Shown here: piece by piece, positions 34,924 through 43,929 of the stretch
Layout: the number at the start of each line of letters is the position of its first letter
Numbering within the stretch: position 1 is the first letter of the stretch
DNA from: JAIBCC01 sp963763855
Lineage (GTDB): Bacteria > Acidobacteriota > Blastocatellia > Pyrinomonadales > Pyrinomonadaceae
Direction: 5' to 3'
Assembly (NCBI GenBank): GCA_963763855.1
Contig: CAVXPU010000005.1
Span: 2,046,001 to 2,110,000 of the forward strand
Length of the DNA stretch: 64,000 nt
Program-made: the position numbers and the translations under genes
The notes under the pieces: generated by a model
The model's database searches: none
Told to the model about the DNA's origin: nothing
Seen by the model: only the letters and a program-made list of their open reading frames with translations

Positions 34924-35916
34924 TTACTTTTCAAAATACTTTTCGAGATAAAATCTTTCAGTATTGTAACGGCTTTTCCATTTAGCATTCACCTTATCAA
35001 GCAGGAGTGCTTCACCTGCCCCAAAAGGATAAAAGACATTTCTCTGAGATTCTTCAAGATTAGCGTTTTTTAACTCGTCAATTATGTTTTTGTAGATATC
35101 ATCTGCCACAGTCTTATATGGTTTAAAGTCTTTCAACTTGATAAATTCCCGGCTTGGTTTATAACCATTTGCCGCTAATTCAGCAATTTTGTATTCGGTA
35201 TAGCGAGCCACACCTTCTTGCCACGCCTGAAATGATAAATATCTGTAATCTTTTTCTTTAAGTGACTCTTGAAAATCTTTGCGAACCAATAAATATTTAG
35301 TTAATTTCTCTTTTGAAGTTTTCCGGCTCGGATCTTGTAAAATTTCCGCCAACATTTTGCAAAGTTGCCGAAATTTCTCCTGCACATTTTTGTCTGAATA
35401 TGGAAAAGAATAGTTGAGCATCCACATTCCGCTCAGGTCGCCGTTTGACAGGTCTAGCGAATCTACTGCCGCGTAGTAATTTGGCTGTGAGTTTTGAAAC
35501 TGGTGAAAATGCTCGTGCAAAATCGTTACTGTCCAAGGAGTTGAGGTTTTGACCCAAGTATTTTCAGCTTGCCCAACGACAATTGTCGAAATTCCGCCAA
35601 CGGCTGGGTATGTTGCTAAAAAACTTGGGTTTAAGCTCCTCGGTCGCCAAAGAATGTTACTTTTCAACAGCTTATCGTTGCCTATTTCTTTGAAATCGAT
35701 GGAGGGTGATTGATGGTTTATCAGAAATTCGTGATCAGGCGAAATCAATAACACGCCAAACGGTGATTTTTTCCAGTCTTTCCAAATTTTTTCCGATAAT
35801 TTATCGCTCAGCCGAAAGGCTTCGGCAATGCGGATGCGGTCAGTTTCACTCAGATTTTGAGAAAAACTGAGGTTTGAAAACAAAATAAAAAGCGATGTTA
35901 AAATTATTATTCTCAT
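34924..35916 (-). CDS. secreted protein with HExxH motif, putative metallopeptidase
   Basis: Started at ATG 35916, giving 330 residues with a signal peptide (MRIIILTSLFILFSNLSFSQ). The mature part contains WTVTILHEHFHQFQ, an HExxH zinc-binding motif in a hydrophobic helix, at about residue 150. A Glu about 65-100 residues further on could be the third ligand (for example in WQEGVARYTEYKIAEL, which resembles the helix supplying that ligand in gluzincins). The family is not recognised by name. It lies 8 bases downstream of the prolyl oligopeptidase gene, both exported, perhaps for peptide scavenging. Confidence 0.65.
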   Translation of the reverse strand: MRIIILTSLFILFSNLSFSQNLSETDRIRIAEAFRLSDKLSEKIWKDWKKSPFGVLLISPDHEFLINHQSPSIDFKEIGNDKLLKSNILWRPRSLNPSFLATYPAVGGISTIVVGQAENTWVKTSTPWTVTILHEHFHQFQNSQPNYYAAVDSLDLSNGDLSGMWMLNYSFPYSDKNVQEKFRQLCKMLAEILQDPSRKTSKEKLTKYLLVRKDFQESLKEKDYRYLSFQAWQEGVARYTEYKIAELAANGYKPSREFIKLKDFKPYKTVADDIYKNIIDELKNANLEESQRNVFYPFGAGEALLLDKVNAKWKSRYNTERFYLEKYFEK

Positions 35917-35963
35917 ATAATTAAAACACCGCTTCGTTATTTTTTGTGACAACAATTTTAATG

Positions 35964-38090
35964 TTACTTCGTAATTCCAACCTGCTTCAGAGCATAAGAA
36001 TATTCGAAAGCAACTTCTTTCAAACGATCGTAGCGACCTGAAGCACCACCATGTCCTGCTCCCATATTAGTTTTGAGCAAAACTGTATTGTTATCAGTTT
36101 TCATCTCACGGAGTTTTGCCGCCCACTTTGCACCTTCCCAATATGGAACTTGGCTATCGTTTAGCGAAACTTCGATCAACATATTCGGATATTTTTGGGC
36201 TTTGACGTTTTCATAAGGAGAATATTTAATCATATAATCCCACGCTTCTTTTTCGTTTGGATTTCCCCATTCGATCCATTCGCCTGTGGTTAAAGGCAAT
36301 GTTTCATCAAGCATTGTGTTCATCACATCAACAAAAGGAACTTGTGCAATCATCGCTTTGAAAAGGTCTGGACGCATATTTGCAACTGCTCCCATCAAAA
36401 GTCCGCCAGCACTTCCGCCTTGTGCTACAATTCTGTCAGCTTTCGTATAATTATTTTTGATCAACCACTCCGCGGTGTCGCAAAAATCGTTGAAAGTGTT
36501 GAGCTTTTTGAACATTCTGCCGTCTTGTCGCCATTGTTCGCCGAGTTCTGCACCGCCACGAATATGTGCGATTGCGTAAATCATTCCGCGATCGACTAAA
36601 CTGTATCTTGCTGAACTAAAACTCGGAGTCATCGAAATTCCGTAGCTTCCATAAGCATACAAAAGCATCGGTGCTGAACCGTCAAGCTTTGTTCCTTTTT
36701 TCATGACGAGAGAAACCGGAACTTTCACACCATCGCGGGCAGTCGCCCAAACGCGGGTTGTTTCATATTTCGTTTTATCGTAACCGCCTAGAACTTCTTG
36801 TTGTTTCAAAACTTTAGAATTACCTGTTTTGAAATCATATTCGTAAGTCGTTTGCGGTGTAATCATCGAAGCATAACCATAACGAATTGTCGGAGTTTCA
36901 AATTCTGGATTTCCGCCAAGTCCCATTGTATAAACGCTTTCGATCGTTGGAATTCGTTTGCTCTTCTTGGAATTCATGTCAATAACACGAACATATTCCA
37001 AGCCATTTTCTTTTTCAGAAACAACGCCGTAGCCTTTGAAAAAATCGATTCCATCAACCTTGACTTTCGAATTGTGCGGAATGAAATCTTTCCACGTTTT
37101 TTCTGAAGAATCTTTCAACGAAGTCGTCACAACGCGAAAATTTGTCGCGTTTTTGTTGGTTGTGATATATAAAGTGTCGTTGTAAATTTCAGTGCTGTAT
37201 TCATGATCTTTTTCACGCGGCAAAATCACTTTCCAATCGCCTTTTGGCGTGTCTGTGGAAAGAATTCTATTCTCAGACATCGTCGCAGCTCCGGAATTTA
37301 TCACAAAATATTTTTTGTCGCGGGTTCTGCCAACGCCTGTGTTGAAAAGAACATCTTTTTCTTCAAAAATAAGTTCAGGTTTGTTTGAACCAAGTTCGTA
37401 ACGCCATATTTTATCTGAACGTTTGCTAACTTGATCTTCTGTGCCAAGCATCACGGTTTTATTGTCTAAAGCCCAAGCAGATGAAGTTACACGCTCAATT
37501 TTGTCAGACAAAATTTGCCCTGTGCGTAAATCTTTGAATTGCAAAGTGTATTGACGATAACCGGTTGTATCGGTTGAAAAAGCAAGAATATTGCCGTCAT
37601 TGCTGACGCTGTAAGAACCAATCGCAAAATATTCAAACCCTTTTGCCATTTCGTTTTGGTCAAGCGTTACTTGTTCATCAGATTTATCTTCTTTGGTCGA
37701 ACGACAAAAAATTGGATATTGTTTGCCTTCTTGAGTTTTAGTGTAATACCAATAATTTCCGATTTTCGTTGGCAAAGAGAGATCAGTTTGTTTAATTTTA
37801 CTGAGCATTTCTTTGTAAAGATCGTCTTGAAAACCTTTAGTGTCGCCCATTATTGATTCGGTATATTTATTTTCCGCAACCAAATAATCTTCAACTTCTT
37901 TCTTAACTTTACCTTTTTCGTCTTTGGAACTACGCAACCAAGCGTAATTATCCGTGATTTCGTAACCGTGAATTTTCAAAACTTTCGGTTCTTTTTTAGC
38001 AATTGGTGGTGTCATATTTTGTGCAACAATTATTGTATTTCCTATGACTATAATAATTACCGTAGCCAAGATGCAAAACAGATTCTTCAT
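35964..38090 (-). CDS. prolyl oligopeptidase family serine peptidase (S9A), exported
   Basis: Started at ATG 38090, giving 708 residues with a signal peptide (MKNLFCILATVIIIVIGNTIIVAQ). The frame extends upstream without family resemblance. An N-terminal beta-propeller spans about 30-430 (DNYAWLRSSKDEKGK; SVSNDGNILAFSTDTTGYRQ). A C-terminal alpha/beta hydrolase follows. The triad is Ser560 in GGSAGG, Asp in LNDSQVPYWE and His in GAGHGG. Such enzymes cut short proline- or basic-site peptides. The layout is closest to oligopeptidase B/PEP; substrate preference is not fixed. AAGGAG lies 13 bases before the start. Confidence 0.92.
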   Translation of the reverse strand: MKNLFCILATVIIIVIGNTIIVAQNMTPPIAKKEPKVLKIHGYEITDNYAWLRSSKDEKGKVKKEVEDYLVAENKYTESIMGDTKGFQDDLYKEMLSKIKQTDLSLPTKIGNYWYYTKTQEGKQYPIFCRSTKEDKSDEQVTLDQNEMAKGFEYFAIGSYSVSNDGNILAFSTDTTGYRQYTLQFKDLRTGQILSDKIERVTSSAWALDNKTVMLGTEDQVSKRSDKIWRYELGSNKPELIFEEKDVLFNTGVGRTRDKKYFVINSGAATMSENRILSTDTPKGDWKVILPREKDHEYSTEIYNDTLYITTNKNATNFRVVTTSLKDSSEKTWKDFIPHNSKVKVDGIDFFKGYGVVSEKENGLEYVRVIDMNSKKSKRIPTIESVYTMGLGGNPEFETPTIRYGYASMITPQTTYEYDFKTGNSKVLKQQEVLGGYDKTKYETTRVWATARDGVKVPVSLVMKKGTKLDGSAPMLLYAYGSYGISMTPSFSSARYSLVDRGMIYAIAHIRGGAELGEQWRQDGRMFKKLNTFNDFCDTAEWLIKNNYTKADRIVAQGGSAGGLLMGAVANMRPDLFKAMIAQVPFVDVMNTMLDETLPLTTGEWIEWGNPNEKEAWDYMIKYSPYENVKAQKYPNMLIEVSLNDSQVPYWEGAKWAAKLREMKTDNNTVLLKTNMGAGHGGASGRYDRLKEVAFEYSYALKQVGITK

Positions 38091-38479
38091 TTTAAATGCA
38101 AACTCCTTAAGATTTTTAGTATTTCTTAAAATTAATAACACCGCAAACGATGTTTTTGTGACTGATTTCTTATGAATTTTACGATGATGCGTAAGTTTTT
38201 GTTTCGAAATAACAAAAGGAGTCTGCGTTTTTCGATTTACCATTTCCCCTTTTTTTTATTCTGTGAACTTATCTTTATCAATTTGTTTGAAGCAAATCAC
38301 CTAAACTTTTCACAAAAATTAATCGTAAGTGAAATTAACAAAAACTTTTCTGCTAACAATTTTTGATTTCGAGCCATCTTTATAAACGGAACAGCAACAA
38401 CGTTGGTTTACCGGTGAGTAATGAAGCAAATTCATAATATTTCATTTATATTTTCGTTACTCACCACACTTTTTTACTA
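38091..38479. other. divergent intergenic region with a large inverted repeat
   Basis: About 390 AT-rich bases between the oligopeptidase and ECF sigma genes with no coding sign. The only clear structure is the 9-bp inverted repeat at 38413-38465, listed separately. Confidence 0.5.
38413..38465. repeat. inverted repeat upstream of the ECF sigma gene
   Basis: GGTGAGTAA (38413-38421) and TTACTCACC (38457-38465) are perfect 9-base arms separated by 35 AT-rich bases. The right arm ends 14 bases before the sigma ATG. It could be a stem in the 5' leader, occluding the ribosome binding site, or a pair of operator half-sites. Confidence 0.55.
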
Positions 38480-39058
38480 ATGTCTGAAAACGAAATGACG
38501 GGCAATTTATTCTTCTTAAACAATCGTGAAGCGACTGTAAGTTCGCCCGTTAGCAAACCTGAAGCAATCTTGGTTGAGCGAATTTGCAAGGGCGATCAGG
38601 AAGCGTTTGCTGAGCTTTACAAGCAATTTGCACCTTTGGTTTACGGGATTATTTTAGCAAGAGTGCCGCGAGATGAGGTTGACGATATTGTTCAAGATGT
38701 TTTTCTAACCGCACATAAGAAGTTGCACACATTGCGTGAAAGAAACGCGGTTGGCGGTTGGTTGGCAATGATTGCCCGTAATAATGCGGCGGAATTTTAT
38801 CGATATAAAAAACCAACTGAAGAATTGCCGGAAACTCTATCGCATCAAGACAGTCCGCACGCTGAGGCTAACGAGATTTTAGCCGCAATTCGTTCACTTC
38901 CCGATGCTTATCGCGAAACTTTGGTGTTGCGTTTAGTTCAAGGAATGAGCGGGCAGGAAATTTCAGATCAAACAGGCTTAACGCCGCTTTCGGTTCGTGC
39001 AAATTTACATAGAGGAATGAAACTTCTCCGCCAAAAACTTGGCATTGAGGATAAATAG
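38480..39058 (+). CDS. ECF subfamily RNA polymerase sigma factor
   Basis: A 192-residue group IV sigma factor. Region 2 (AFAELYKQFAPLVYGIILARVP, DEVDDIVQDVFLTAHKKL, GGWLAMIARNNAAEFYR) lies at about 35-115. Region 4 (LPDAYRETLVLRLVQGMSGQEISDQTGLTPLSVRANLHRG in outline) is at about 135-185. The spacing and lack of regions 1 and 3 are typical. ECF factors are held by a membrane anti-sigma encoded next door. The gene that should encode it starts in the next base after this stop but is badly broken, so control may be lost or differ. Confidence 0.92.
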   Translation: MSENEMTGNLFFLNNREATVSSPVSKPEAILVERICKGDQEAFAELYKQFAPLVYGIILARVPRDEVDDIVQDVFLTAHKKLHTLRERNAVGGWLAMIARNNAAEFYRYKKPTEELPETLSHQDSPHAEANEILAAIRSLPDAYRETLVLRLVQGMSGQEISDQTGLTPLSVRANLHRGMKLLRQKLGIEDK

Positions 39059-39689
39059 ATGGAAAACGATTATCTTTGGGACAAAAAAGGCAACGACGTG
39101 GAAATTGAAAAGCTGGAAAGTGCTTTGCAAACCTTCCGTTATCAGCCTGTTTCGCCTCCGCATCGCCTATAATAATTCCGCAAGTTGAAGAATAAACAAC
39201 GTTTAACTTATTTCCAAATTTCTTACGATTTGCGATGGCTGTAATGGCTTGTTTGGTAATCGGTTTTTCGCCTTCAGCAATTTTCTGAATTTTTCAACCA
39301 CTAAAGTTCAAGATGTAGCCGATTTATCAAATCCTATCGTCGAGCCGATTTCAGTTGAAATTCCCGGAAGTTTATTACCCAGACACAACCGGATTTTGTT
39401 GTTCCAAAGCAGAAAACTCAGGATAAACCGATCACGCAGTTTTTGCATCGAAACCGATTCAGATAAATCGGCTGAAATTAAAAAAACAACTCAAATCGCT
39501 TCACATCGGAAAGCTTCTACGGCAACTCAAACTAAAGAATATAAAGAAGTTAAGATTTCCCAGGAAGAGCAATACGCATACGATCAGTTGATGCTTGCCC
39601 TTTCGATTGCAAGTTCTAAATTGAAGGAAGTTAAAGATAAGGCGAATGGCAATGACGCAAAAATCGCCGAAATTGATTCGCTGAAATAA
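39059..39689 (+). pseudogene. degraded anti-sigma factor gene
   Basis: Starts ATG 39059-39061, directly after the sigma stop. The first frame reads MENDYLWDKKGNDVEIEKLE and stops at 39170-39172. Further pieces follow in shifted frames: a transmembrane segment (FLRFAMAVMACLVIG) with an in-frame TAA before it, a shift in a T5 run at 39264-39268, a QTQPDFVVPKQKTQDKPITQ piece in another frame, and a final helical piece (EEQYAYDQLMLALSIASSKL) ending at 39689. The order (cytoplasmic opening, one membrane helix, periplasmic tail) matches acidobacterial anti-sigma proteins. At least four lesions argue for real decay or a poor-quality stretch. Confidence 0.6.
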
Positions 39690-39701
39690 TCAGGAGCAAT
39701 T

Positions 39702-40285
39702 ATGAAATTACTAATTAAACATTCATTAAAATTGATATTTTTGGCACTTTTTGTGCTAACCGTAATCAACGCAAATGCCCAGGATGCCCGTTTGAACTTA
39801 GACAGATTGAAGGGTCTTGAAAATAAAGCGAGTGATGTAATCGAAGTAAATATCGATGGAAAAATGCTCGAATTAGCCAAAAGAGTGATCGTAAAATCCA
39901 ATGATAAAGACGCAAAGAAAATTGGTGAGGCGATTAGCTGGCTTAAAAGGAATTTACGTTCGTGTCTATAATTTTGATAAAGAAAATGAATACAATCCAA
40001 ATGATATTGACGACATTCGTTCCCAGCTAACTTCGCCGGGTTGGGATAAAATTGCCAATGTTCGCAGCAAAAAAGATAATCAGAAAATTGACGTTTTCAC
40101 AAAATTCACGGGCGATTTGATGAGCGGAATTGCCGTTGTAATTTCGGGATCAAAAAGCATTTCCGTGGTTAATGTAATTGGTCCGATAGACCTTGACACT
40201 CTTTCGGAGCTTGGCGGCAATTTGAATATTCCCTAAAATCGATATCGAAAAAGATACCGATAAACCCAATAAACCGAATAATTAA
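39702..40285 (+). pseudogene. secreted DUF4252-like protein gene with two frameshifts
   Basis: Begins with a signal peptide (LIFLALFVLTVINANAQ) and the opening RLNLDRLKGLENKASDVIEV. An extra T at about 39939 shifts the frame after EAIS. The second frame resumes GLKGIYVRVYNFDKENEY and ends at CCC TAA (40231). Removing one C there extends it through KIDIEKDTDKPNKPNN to TAA at 40283-40285. The whole would be about 190 residues. DUF4252 proteins are periplasmic partners often encoded with ECF sigma/anti-sigma pairs in Bacteroidota and Acidobacteriota. Their role is unknown. Confidence 0.65.
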
Positions 40286-40299
40286 AAGGAGTGAAGACA

Positions 40300-40854
40300 A
40301 TGTTGGTTAAAAATAAAATTACGTTTGCCTTATTATTTTTACCGTTGGCTTTCACTTTTACTGCCCCAACCGTACCTGCAAAAGACAAAGAATATGATGC
40401 GATAATCAAGCATTTAACAAAAAATTATCAGGCGAAAAAGGTAAAAATTCCTTTTATGTGGTTGGCAAGATTCGCTGTAAGAATTGTTAAACCTGCCGGA
40501 GTTAGAAGTTTTAGTTTTACAATGTTTGAGAATTTGAAATTTTCAAGTAATACTCTTGACGATGAAATGAAATTCGCGATGGCTAATTCCCTCAGCCCAG
40601 ATTGGTTACCGATCTTGCGGGTTCGCTCACGCACAGGCGAACAAGTTTATGCTTATATGCGTGAAAGCGGTAAAAACATCCGGCTGATGTTGGTCACATT
40701 TAATCAAGATCAAGCTACCGTCATTAAAGCCACATTTAATCCGGATAAACTCGCCGAGTTTATCAATAATCCGAAGATTTTTGGTATTTCTATTGGGGAT
40801 AATTCCAACGAAAGTAACAAACAAATTCCTACTGAAAGTGAATCAAGCAAATGA
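40300..40854 (+). CDS. secreted DUF4252-like protein
   Basis: The ATG at 40300 lies eight bases after AAGGAG; a GTG at 40291 overlaps that site and is rejected. The 184-residue product has a signal peptide (to about residue 26, VPAKD). Its mature region shares a weak plan with the preceding gene: KIPFMWLARFAVRIVKPAGVRSF, then SNSLSPDW-like NSLSPDWLPILRVRSRTGEQVYAYMRESGKNIRLMLVTFNQ in outline. That is a basic helix, then strands ending in a regulatory-like tail of Asn/Ser/Glu. It closes the sigma factor operon, and a bidirectional terminator follows its stop. Confidence 0.65.
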   Translation: MLVKNKITFALLFLPLAFTFTAPTVPAKDKEYDAIIKHLTKNYQAKKVKIPFMWLARFAVRIVKPAGVRSFSFTMFENLKFSSNTLDDEMKFAMANSLSPDWLPILRVRSRTGEQVYAYMRESGKNIRLMLVTFNQDQATVIKATFNPDKLAEFINNPKIFGISIGDNSNESNKQIPTESESSK

Positions 40855-40874
40855 ACAAAAAAGGCAAAATTGAA
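40854..40874 (+). repeat. direct repeat copy 1 flanking the SIR2-TPR gene
   Basis: AACAAAAAAGGCAAAATTGA plus A; 20 of 21 bases match the copy at 42590-42610. Both copies form the left arm of a terminator hairpin. Confidence 0.7.
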
Positions 40875-40894
40875 GAAATTCAGCTTTGCCTTTT
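40857..40894. terminator. bidirectional terminator between DUF4252-like and SIR2-TPR genes
   Basis: AAAAGGCAAAATTGAA (40859-40874) pairs with TTCAGCTTTGCCTTTT (40879-40894) with one mismatch. It serves the rightward sigma operon and the leftward SIR2 gene. Its left arm is one copy of a 21-base direct repeat found again at 42590. Confidence 0.85.
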
Positions 40895-40908
40895 GATTCT
40901 TCTTATCC

Positions 40909-42510
40909 TTATTCATCAATGATTTGGGCGAATCTCGGGTCATCGCTGATGAAATCAAAATCTGAGTCAGCCTTTGCCATCCTTTTATATTTAGAATCTA
41001 ACTCAACAGCTATTTTCAGATATCTAAACGCGTCATCTTTGTTTTCCTCTTTACACGAAAGCGAATGCAAACAAGCGAAATTAAAGTAAATATTTGCGTC
41101 ATTCGGATTTAACTCAATCGCTTTATTGTAAGCAACTTCGGCTTCATTCCAACGGTTTTCATCTTTGGTAAGCAAAACACCAAGACTGTCGTAAGCGACT
41201 GCGTCATTCGGATTTATTTCAATCGCTTTGTTGTATGCAGCTTCGGCTTCATTCCAACGGTTTTCATCTTTGGCAAGCAAAACTCCAAGATTGTTGTAAG
41301 CTGCTACGTCATTCGGATTTAGTTTTATCGCAAGAAGATAGTATTTTTCTCCGGTTTTATAATCGCTATTTTTTACTGCATCGTGAGCAATGTTAAAACT
41401 TTCCCACCAAGTTTCGGGTTCTTTTTCAATCTTTGTTTTTGGTGCTTTCTTATCTTCATTTGAAAGTTTTTTATCTTCAATAGCTTCTTTGATTACAGGT
41501 GTTGAATACTTCTGTTCAAATTTATCAATAAAGCGTAAAACTTCGTTGCGGCGGTCTTCATATTTTGCCAAAACGCCATCAAGGTCAAACTCGATTACTT
41601 TGTAAATTTCATACATCGCATCATCAAAACCTTCGATTGCAACTAAAGTGCCGTCTTTTTCTTTCAAAAGTTCCAACGCCCGAATGCTCGGCAATTCTTT
41701 TGACCAATGACACCAATAAAGTTCTTTGCCCGGCGGATAATTTTCCAACACTTCCATCACCGAATTATCGCTTCCGCTGTAACCAAAGATAATCAGCTCA
41801 TATTCGTTTAACGCGTGATTAACTTGAGATTTCATATTCGGGTCTTGATTATAAATTTTCATCTCGCCTTCGGTATTTGCCAAAGCGGAATAAAGATAAT
41901 CGCCGTGCATCTTTAAAATTTTGGCGTGAGGCATCGAAAATTTCATCTCGGTCGCCATAATTCCGTAAGCGTAGATAACCGGACGCACGCCTGTGAATTT
42001 GTTACAAGCAATAAAAACCAAGTCATCAAAGTTTGTCGTGAGAATTGTGTTGATAAAATTTCGGGCAATCATACTTGCCAGCATTGCATAACCAAAACTG
42101 GGTTCTTTATCTTTTATAATTTTGGAAATATAGGTTTGTCTGCCTTTTGGAGTTCGTTCAAAAGCCTCAAAAAGCTTGCTGTATTCATTGCCATAGCCGA
42201 CATTCAGAACATTTTCGCGAATCCACTTTTCCTGCTCGTCTTTTTTGATAATGTCGGGACAATTACGTTTAATAATTTTTTCCTTAAATTCGTTCATCAT
42301 CTGACCCGCAGTTTTAATTCCCGAATTAAAAGATGCTCCCGCACCGAGAAACAGAGCAAAACGCGACTCATTGCAAGTGCCTTTTTCCGCATCAACACAA
42401 TCTCGAAGTTTATGAGCAATTTCCGTTATATCGGACTTACGGATGCGATTGGCAAGTTCTTCGCGATATTTGGCAATGCTTTCTGCTTCGGTTAATTTTT
42501 TCTTTTTCAT
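40909..42510 (-). CDS. SIR2-like domain protein with C-terminal TPRs (candidate defence NADase)
   Basis: Started at ATG 42510, with GGAGAAGG upstream, giving 533 residues. The SIR2_2-type Rossmann domain covers about 50-300: FALFLGAGASFNSGI at 52-66, LTTNFDD at 157-163, MHGD at 201-204 and GYSGSD at 243-248, the NAD pocket residues. A charged linker (340-365) leads to three or four TPRs, two of them almost identical (KDENRWNEAEAAYNKAIE and KDENRWNEAEVAYNKAIE). In anti-phage systems such SIR2 domains deplete NAD when a sensor domain detects infection; the TPRs could be the sensor. No other defence gene is adjacent. It is flanked by direct repeats. Confidence 0.8.
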   Translation of the reverse strand: MKKKKLTEAESIAKYREELANRIRKSDITEIAHKLRDCVDAEKGTCNESRFALFLGAGASFNSGIKTAGQMMNEFKEKIIKRNCPDIIKKDEQEKWIRENVLNVGYGNEYSKLFEAFERTPKGRQTYISKIIKDKEPSFGYAMLASMIARNFINTILTTNFDDLVFIACNKFTGVRPVIYAYGIMATEMKFSMPHAKILKMHGDYLYSALANTEGEMKIYNQDPNMKSQVNHALNEYELIIFGYSGSDNSVMEVLENYPPGKELYWCHWSKELPSIRALELLKEKDGTLVAIEGFDDAMYEIYKVIEFDLDGVLAKYEDRRNEVLRFIDKFEQKYSTPVIKEAIEDKKLSNEDKKAPKTKIEKEPETWWESFNIAHDAVKNSDYKTGEKYYLLAIKLNPNDVAAYNNLGVLLAKDENRWNEAEAAYNKAIEINPNDAVAYDSLGVLLTKDENRWNEAEVAYNKAIELNPNDANIYFNFACLHSLSCKEENKDDAFRYLKIAVELDSKYKRMAKADSDFDFISDDPRFAQIIDE

Positions 42511-42589
42511 CGAGGGAACCTTCTCCAAATAAAAGTTAGGTTTATTGGTCGAAGAAACTATACATAGATTATTTCCTAATCGCAATATC

Positions 42590-42610
42590 AACAAAAAAGG
42601 CAAAACTGAA
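42590..42610 (+). repeat. direct repeat copy 2 flanking the SIR2-TPR gene
   Basis: Differs from the copy at 40854-40874 only by C for T at one position. It is part of the terminator of the citrate synthase gene. Confidence 0.7.
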
Positions 42611-42630
42611 ATTCATCAATTTTGCCTTTC
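42591..42630 (-). terminator. terminator of the citrate synthase gene
   Basis: AAAGGCAAAACTGA (42596-42609) pairs with TCAATTTTGCCTTT (42616-42629), one mismatch. On the reverse strand a run of six T follows the stem. Confidence 0.8.
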
Positions 42631-42653
42631 TAAGTAATTCTTAATCTTCGAAG

Positions 42654-43808
42654 TTATCTTTCCGAAATTGGAACGTATTTCAAATCTCTCGCCCCAATAT
42701 ATTCCGCACGCGGACGAATTAATTTGTTATTCGCGTATTGCTCCAAAATGTGACCTGTCCAACCTGAAATTCTGGAAACTGCAAAAATCGGCGTGTATTG
42801 ATCTGTCGGGATTCCCATCAGGTAATAGGCGGAAGCTGAATAAAAATCGACGTTTGGATACATTCCTTTTTTCTCAAACATTAATTTTTCTAGCTTTTCC
42901 GACATTTCATACCATTTGGTAATTCCCGTTTTTTCTGCCATTCGTTTTGAAAAGCGTCGTAAATTCGTGGCTCTCGGATCTTCGGTTTTATAAACCGCAT
43001 GACCAATTCCCATTACCTTAACCTTATTTGCCAGAGCATTTTCAAGCCAAGGTTCAACGTTTTCGACAGAACCGATTTGCAATAACATTTTCATAACAGC
43101 CGTGTTTGCACCGCCATGAAGAGGACCTGCAAGAGTTGCAATTCCCGCTACAACTGCTCCGTAAACATCTGCCAATGTTCCAGATGCAACTCTGGTCGCA
43201 AATGTAGAAGCATTTAATTCATGATCGGCGTGTAAAATAAGGCAAACGTCCATCATTCTCGCTTCTTCAGCGTCAGGCATTTCGCCTTTCAACTGATACA
43301 TAAAATTCGTGGCGATATTTTGATCAGGCAATGGAGCAACTACATCTTTGCCCTGACGTATTCTTTCCCAAGCGGCAACGAGCGTTGGAAATTGAGCAGT
43401 CAACTTAATAGAAGCCAGCACCGCACTTGCTCGATCAGTTTTATGTGCCGATTCGTGGTCGTAAAAACCCAACGCTGAAACTGTGGTTCGCAAAACATCC
43501 ATTGGCTCCGCATCTTTTGGAAACGTCTTCATGAGATCAACTATTTCAGTTGGGATCGCATAATTCTTGCGAATTTCGCCACAGAAAGCGTCAAGCTCGC
43601 TTTGGCTCGGAAGTCTTTCATTCCAAAGGAGATAAACTACTTCTTCAAAGTTTGAGTTAGCGGCTAAATCGTGTATGTCATAGCCTTGATAAATTAAAAT
43701 ACCGAGTTCGCCATTTACGTCGCCAATCTTGCTTGTGGCGGCAACTACTCCGCGGAGTCCGGCTGTCGCGGCTGGTGTGGCGGCGGTTGAATCTTTGGTT
43801 GTTTCCAT
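42654..43808 (-). CDS. gltA: citrate synthase (short form)
   Basis: Condenses oxaloacetate and acetyl-CoA to citrate. The 384-residue length is that of the short, Gram-positive/archaeal-like or 2-methylcitrate synthase group. GLRGVVAATSKIGDVNGELGILIYQGYDI in outline opens it. The active-site His residues are in DHELNASTFATRV and in LHGGANT, with GIGHAVYKTEDPRA supplying His and Arg and the Asp lying in NVDFYSA. Citrate and 2-methylcitrate synthases of this size cannot be separated by eye, but the aconitase gene directly upstream on the same strand favours a citric acid cycle role. Confidence 0.92.
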   Translation of the reverse strand: METTKDSTAATPAATAGLRGVVAATSKIGDVNGELGILIYQGYDIHDLAANSNFEEVVYLLWNERLPSQSELDAFCGEIRKNYAIPTEIVDLMKTFPKDAEPMDVLRTTVSALGFYDHESAHKTDRASAVLASIKLTAQFPTLVAAWERIRQGKDVVAPLPDQNIATNFMYQLKGEMPDAEEARMMDVCLILHADHELNASTFATRVASGTLADVYGAVVAGIATLAGPLHGGANTAVMKMLLQIGSVENVEPWLENALANKVKVMGIGHAVYKTEDPRATNLRRFSKRMAEKTGITKWYEMSEKLEKLMFEKKGMYPNVDFYSASAYYLMGIPTDQYTPIFAVSRISGWTGHILEQYANNKLIRPRAEYIGARDLKYVPISER

Positions 43809-43929
43809 TGTCTTTTTACCTTGTAAATATTAAGTTTTATGTCTTAATTTAAGGATAGCAAAGCCCCTTATTTTCGACAAGTTGGGAGTAAATATTGGAG
43901 TAAATAGTTACTCCCAACCTTGTATGAGA

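Noticed and set aside
42510..42603. Longer N-terminus for the SIR2-TPR protein (MPFLLILRLG...)
   Set aside because: The ATG at 42510 has a good purine-rich site, while the extension runs into the citrate synthase terminator.
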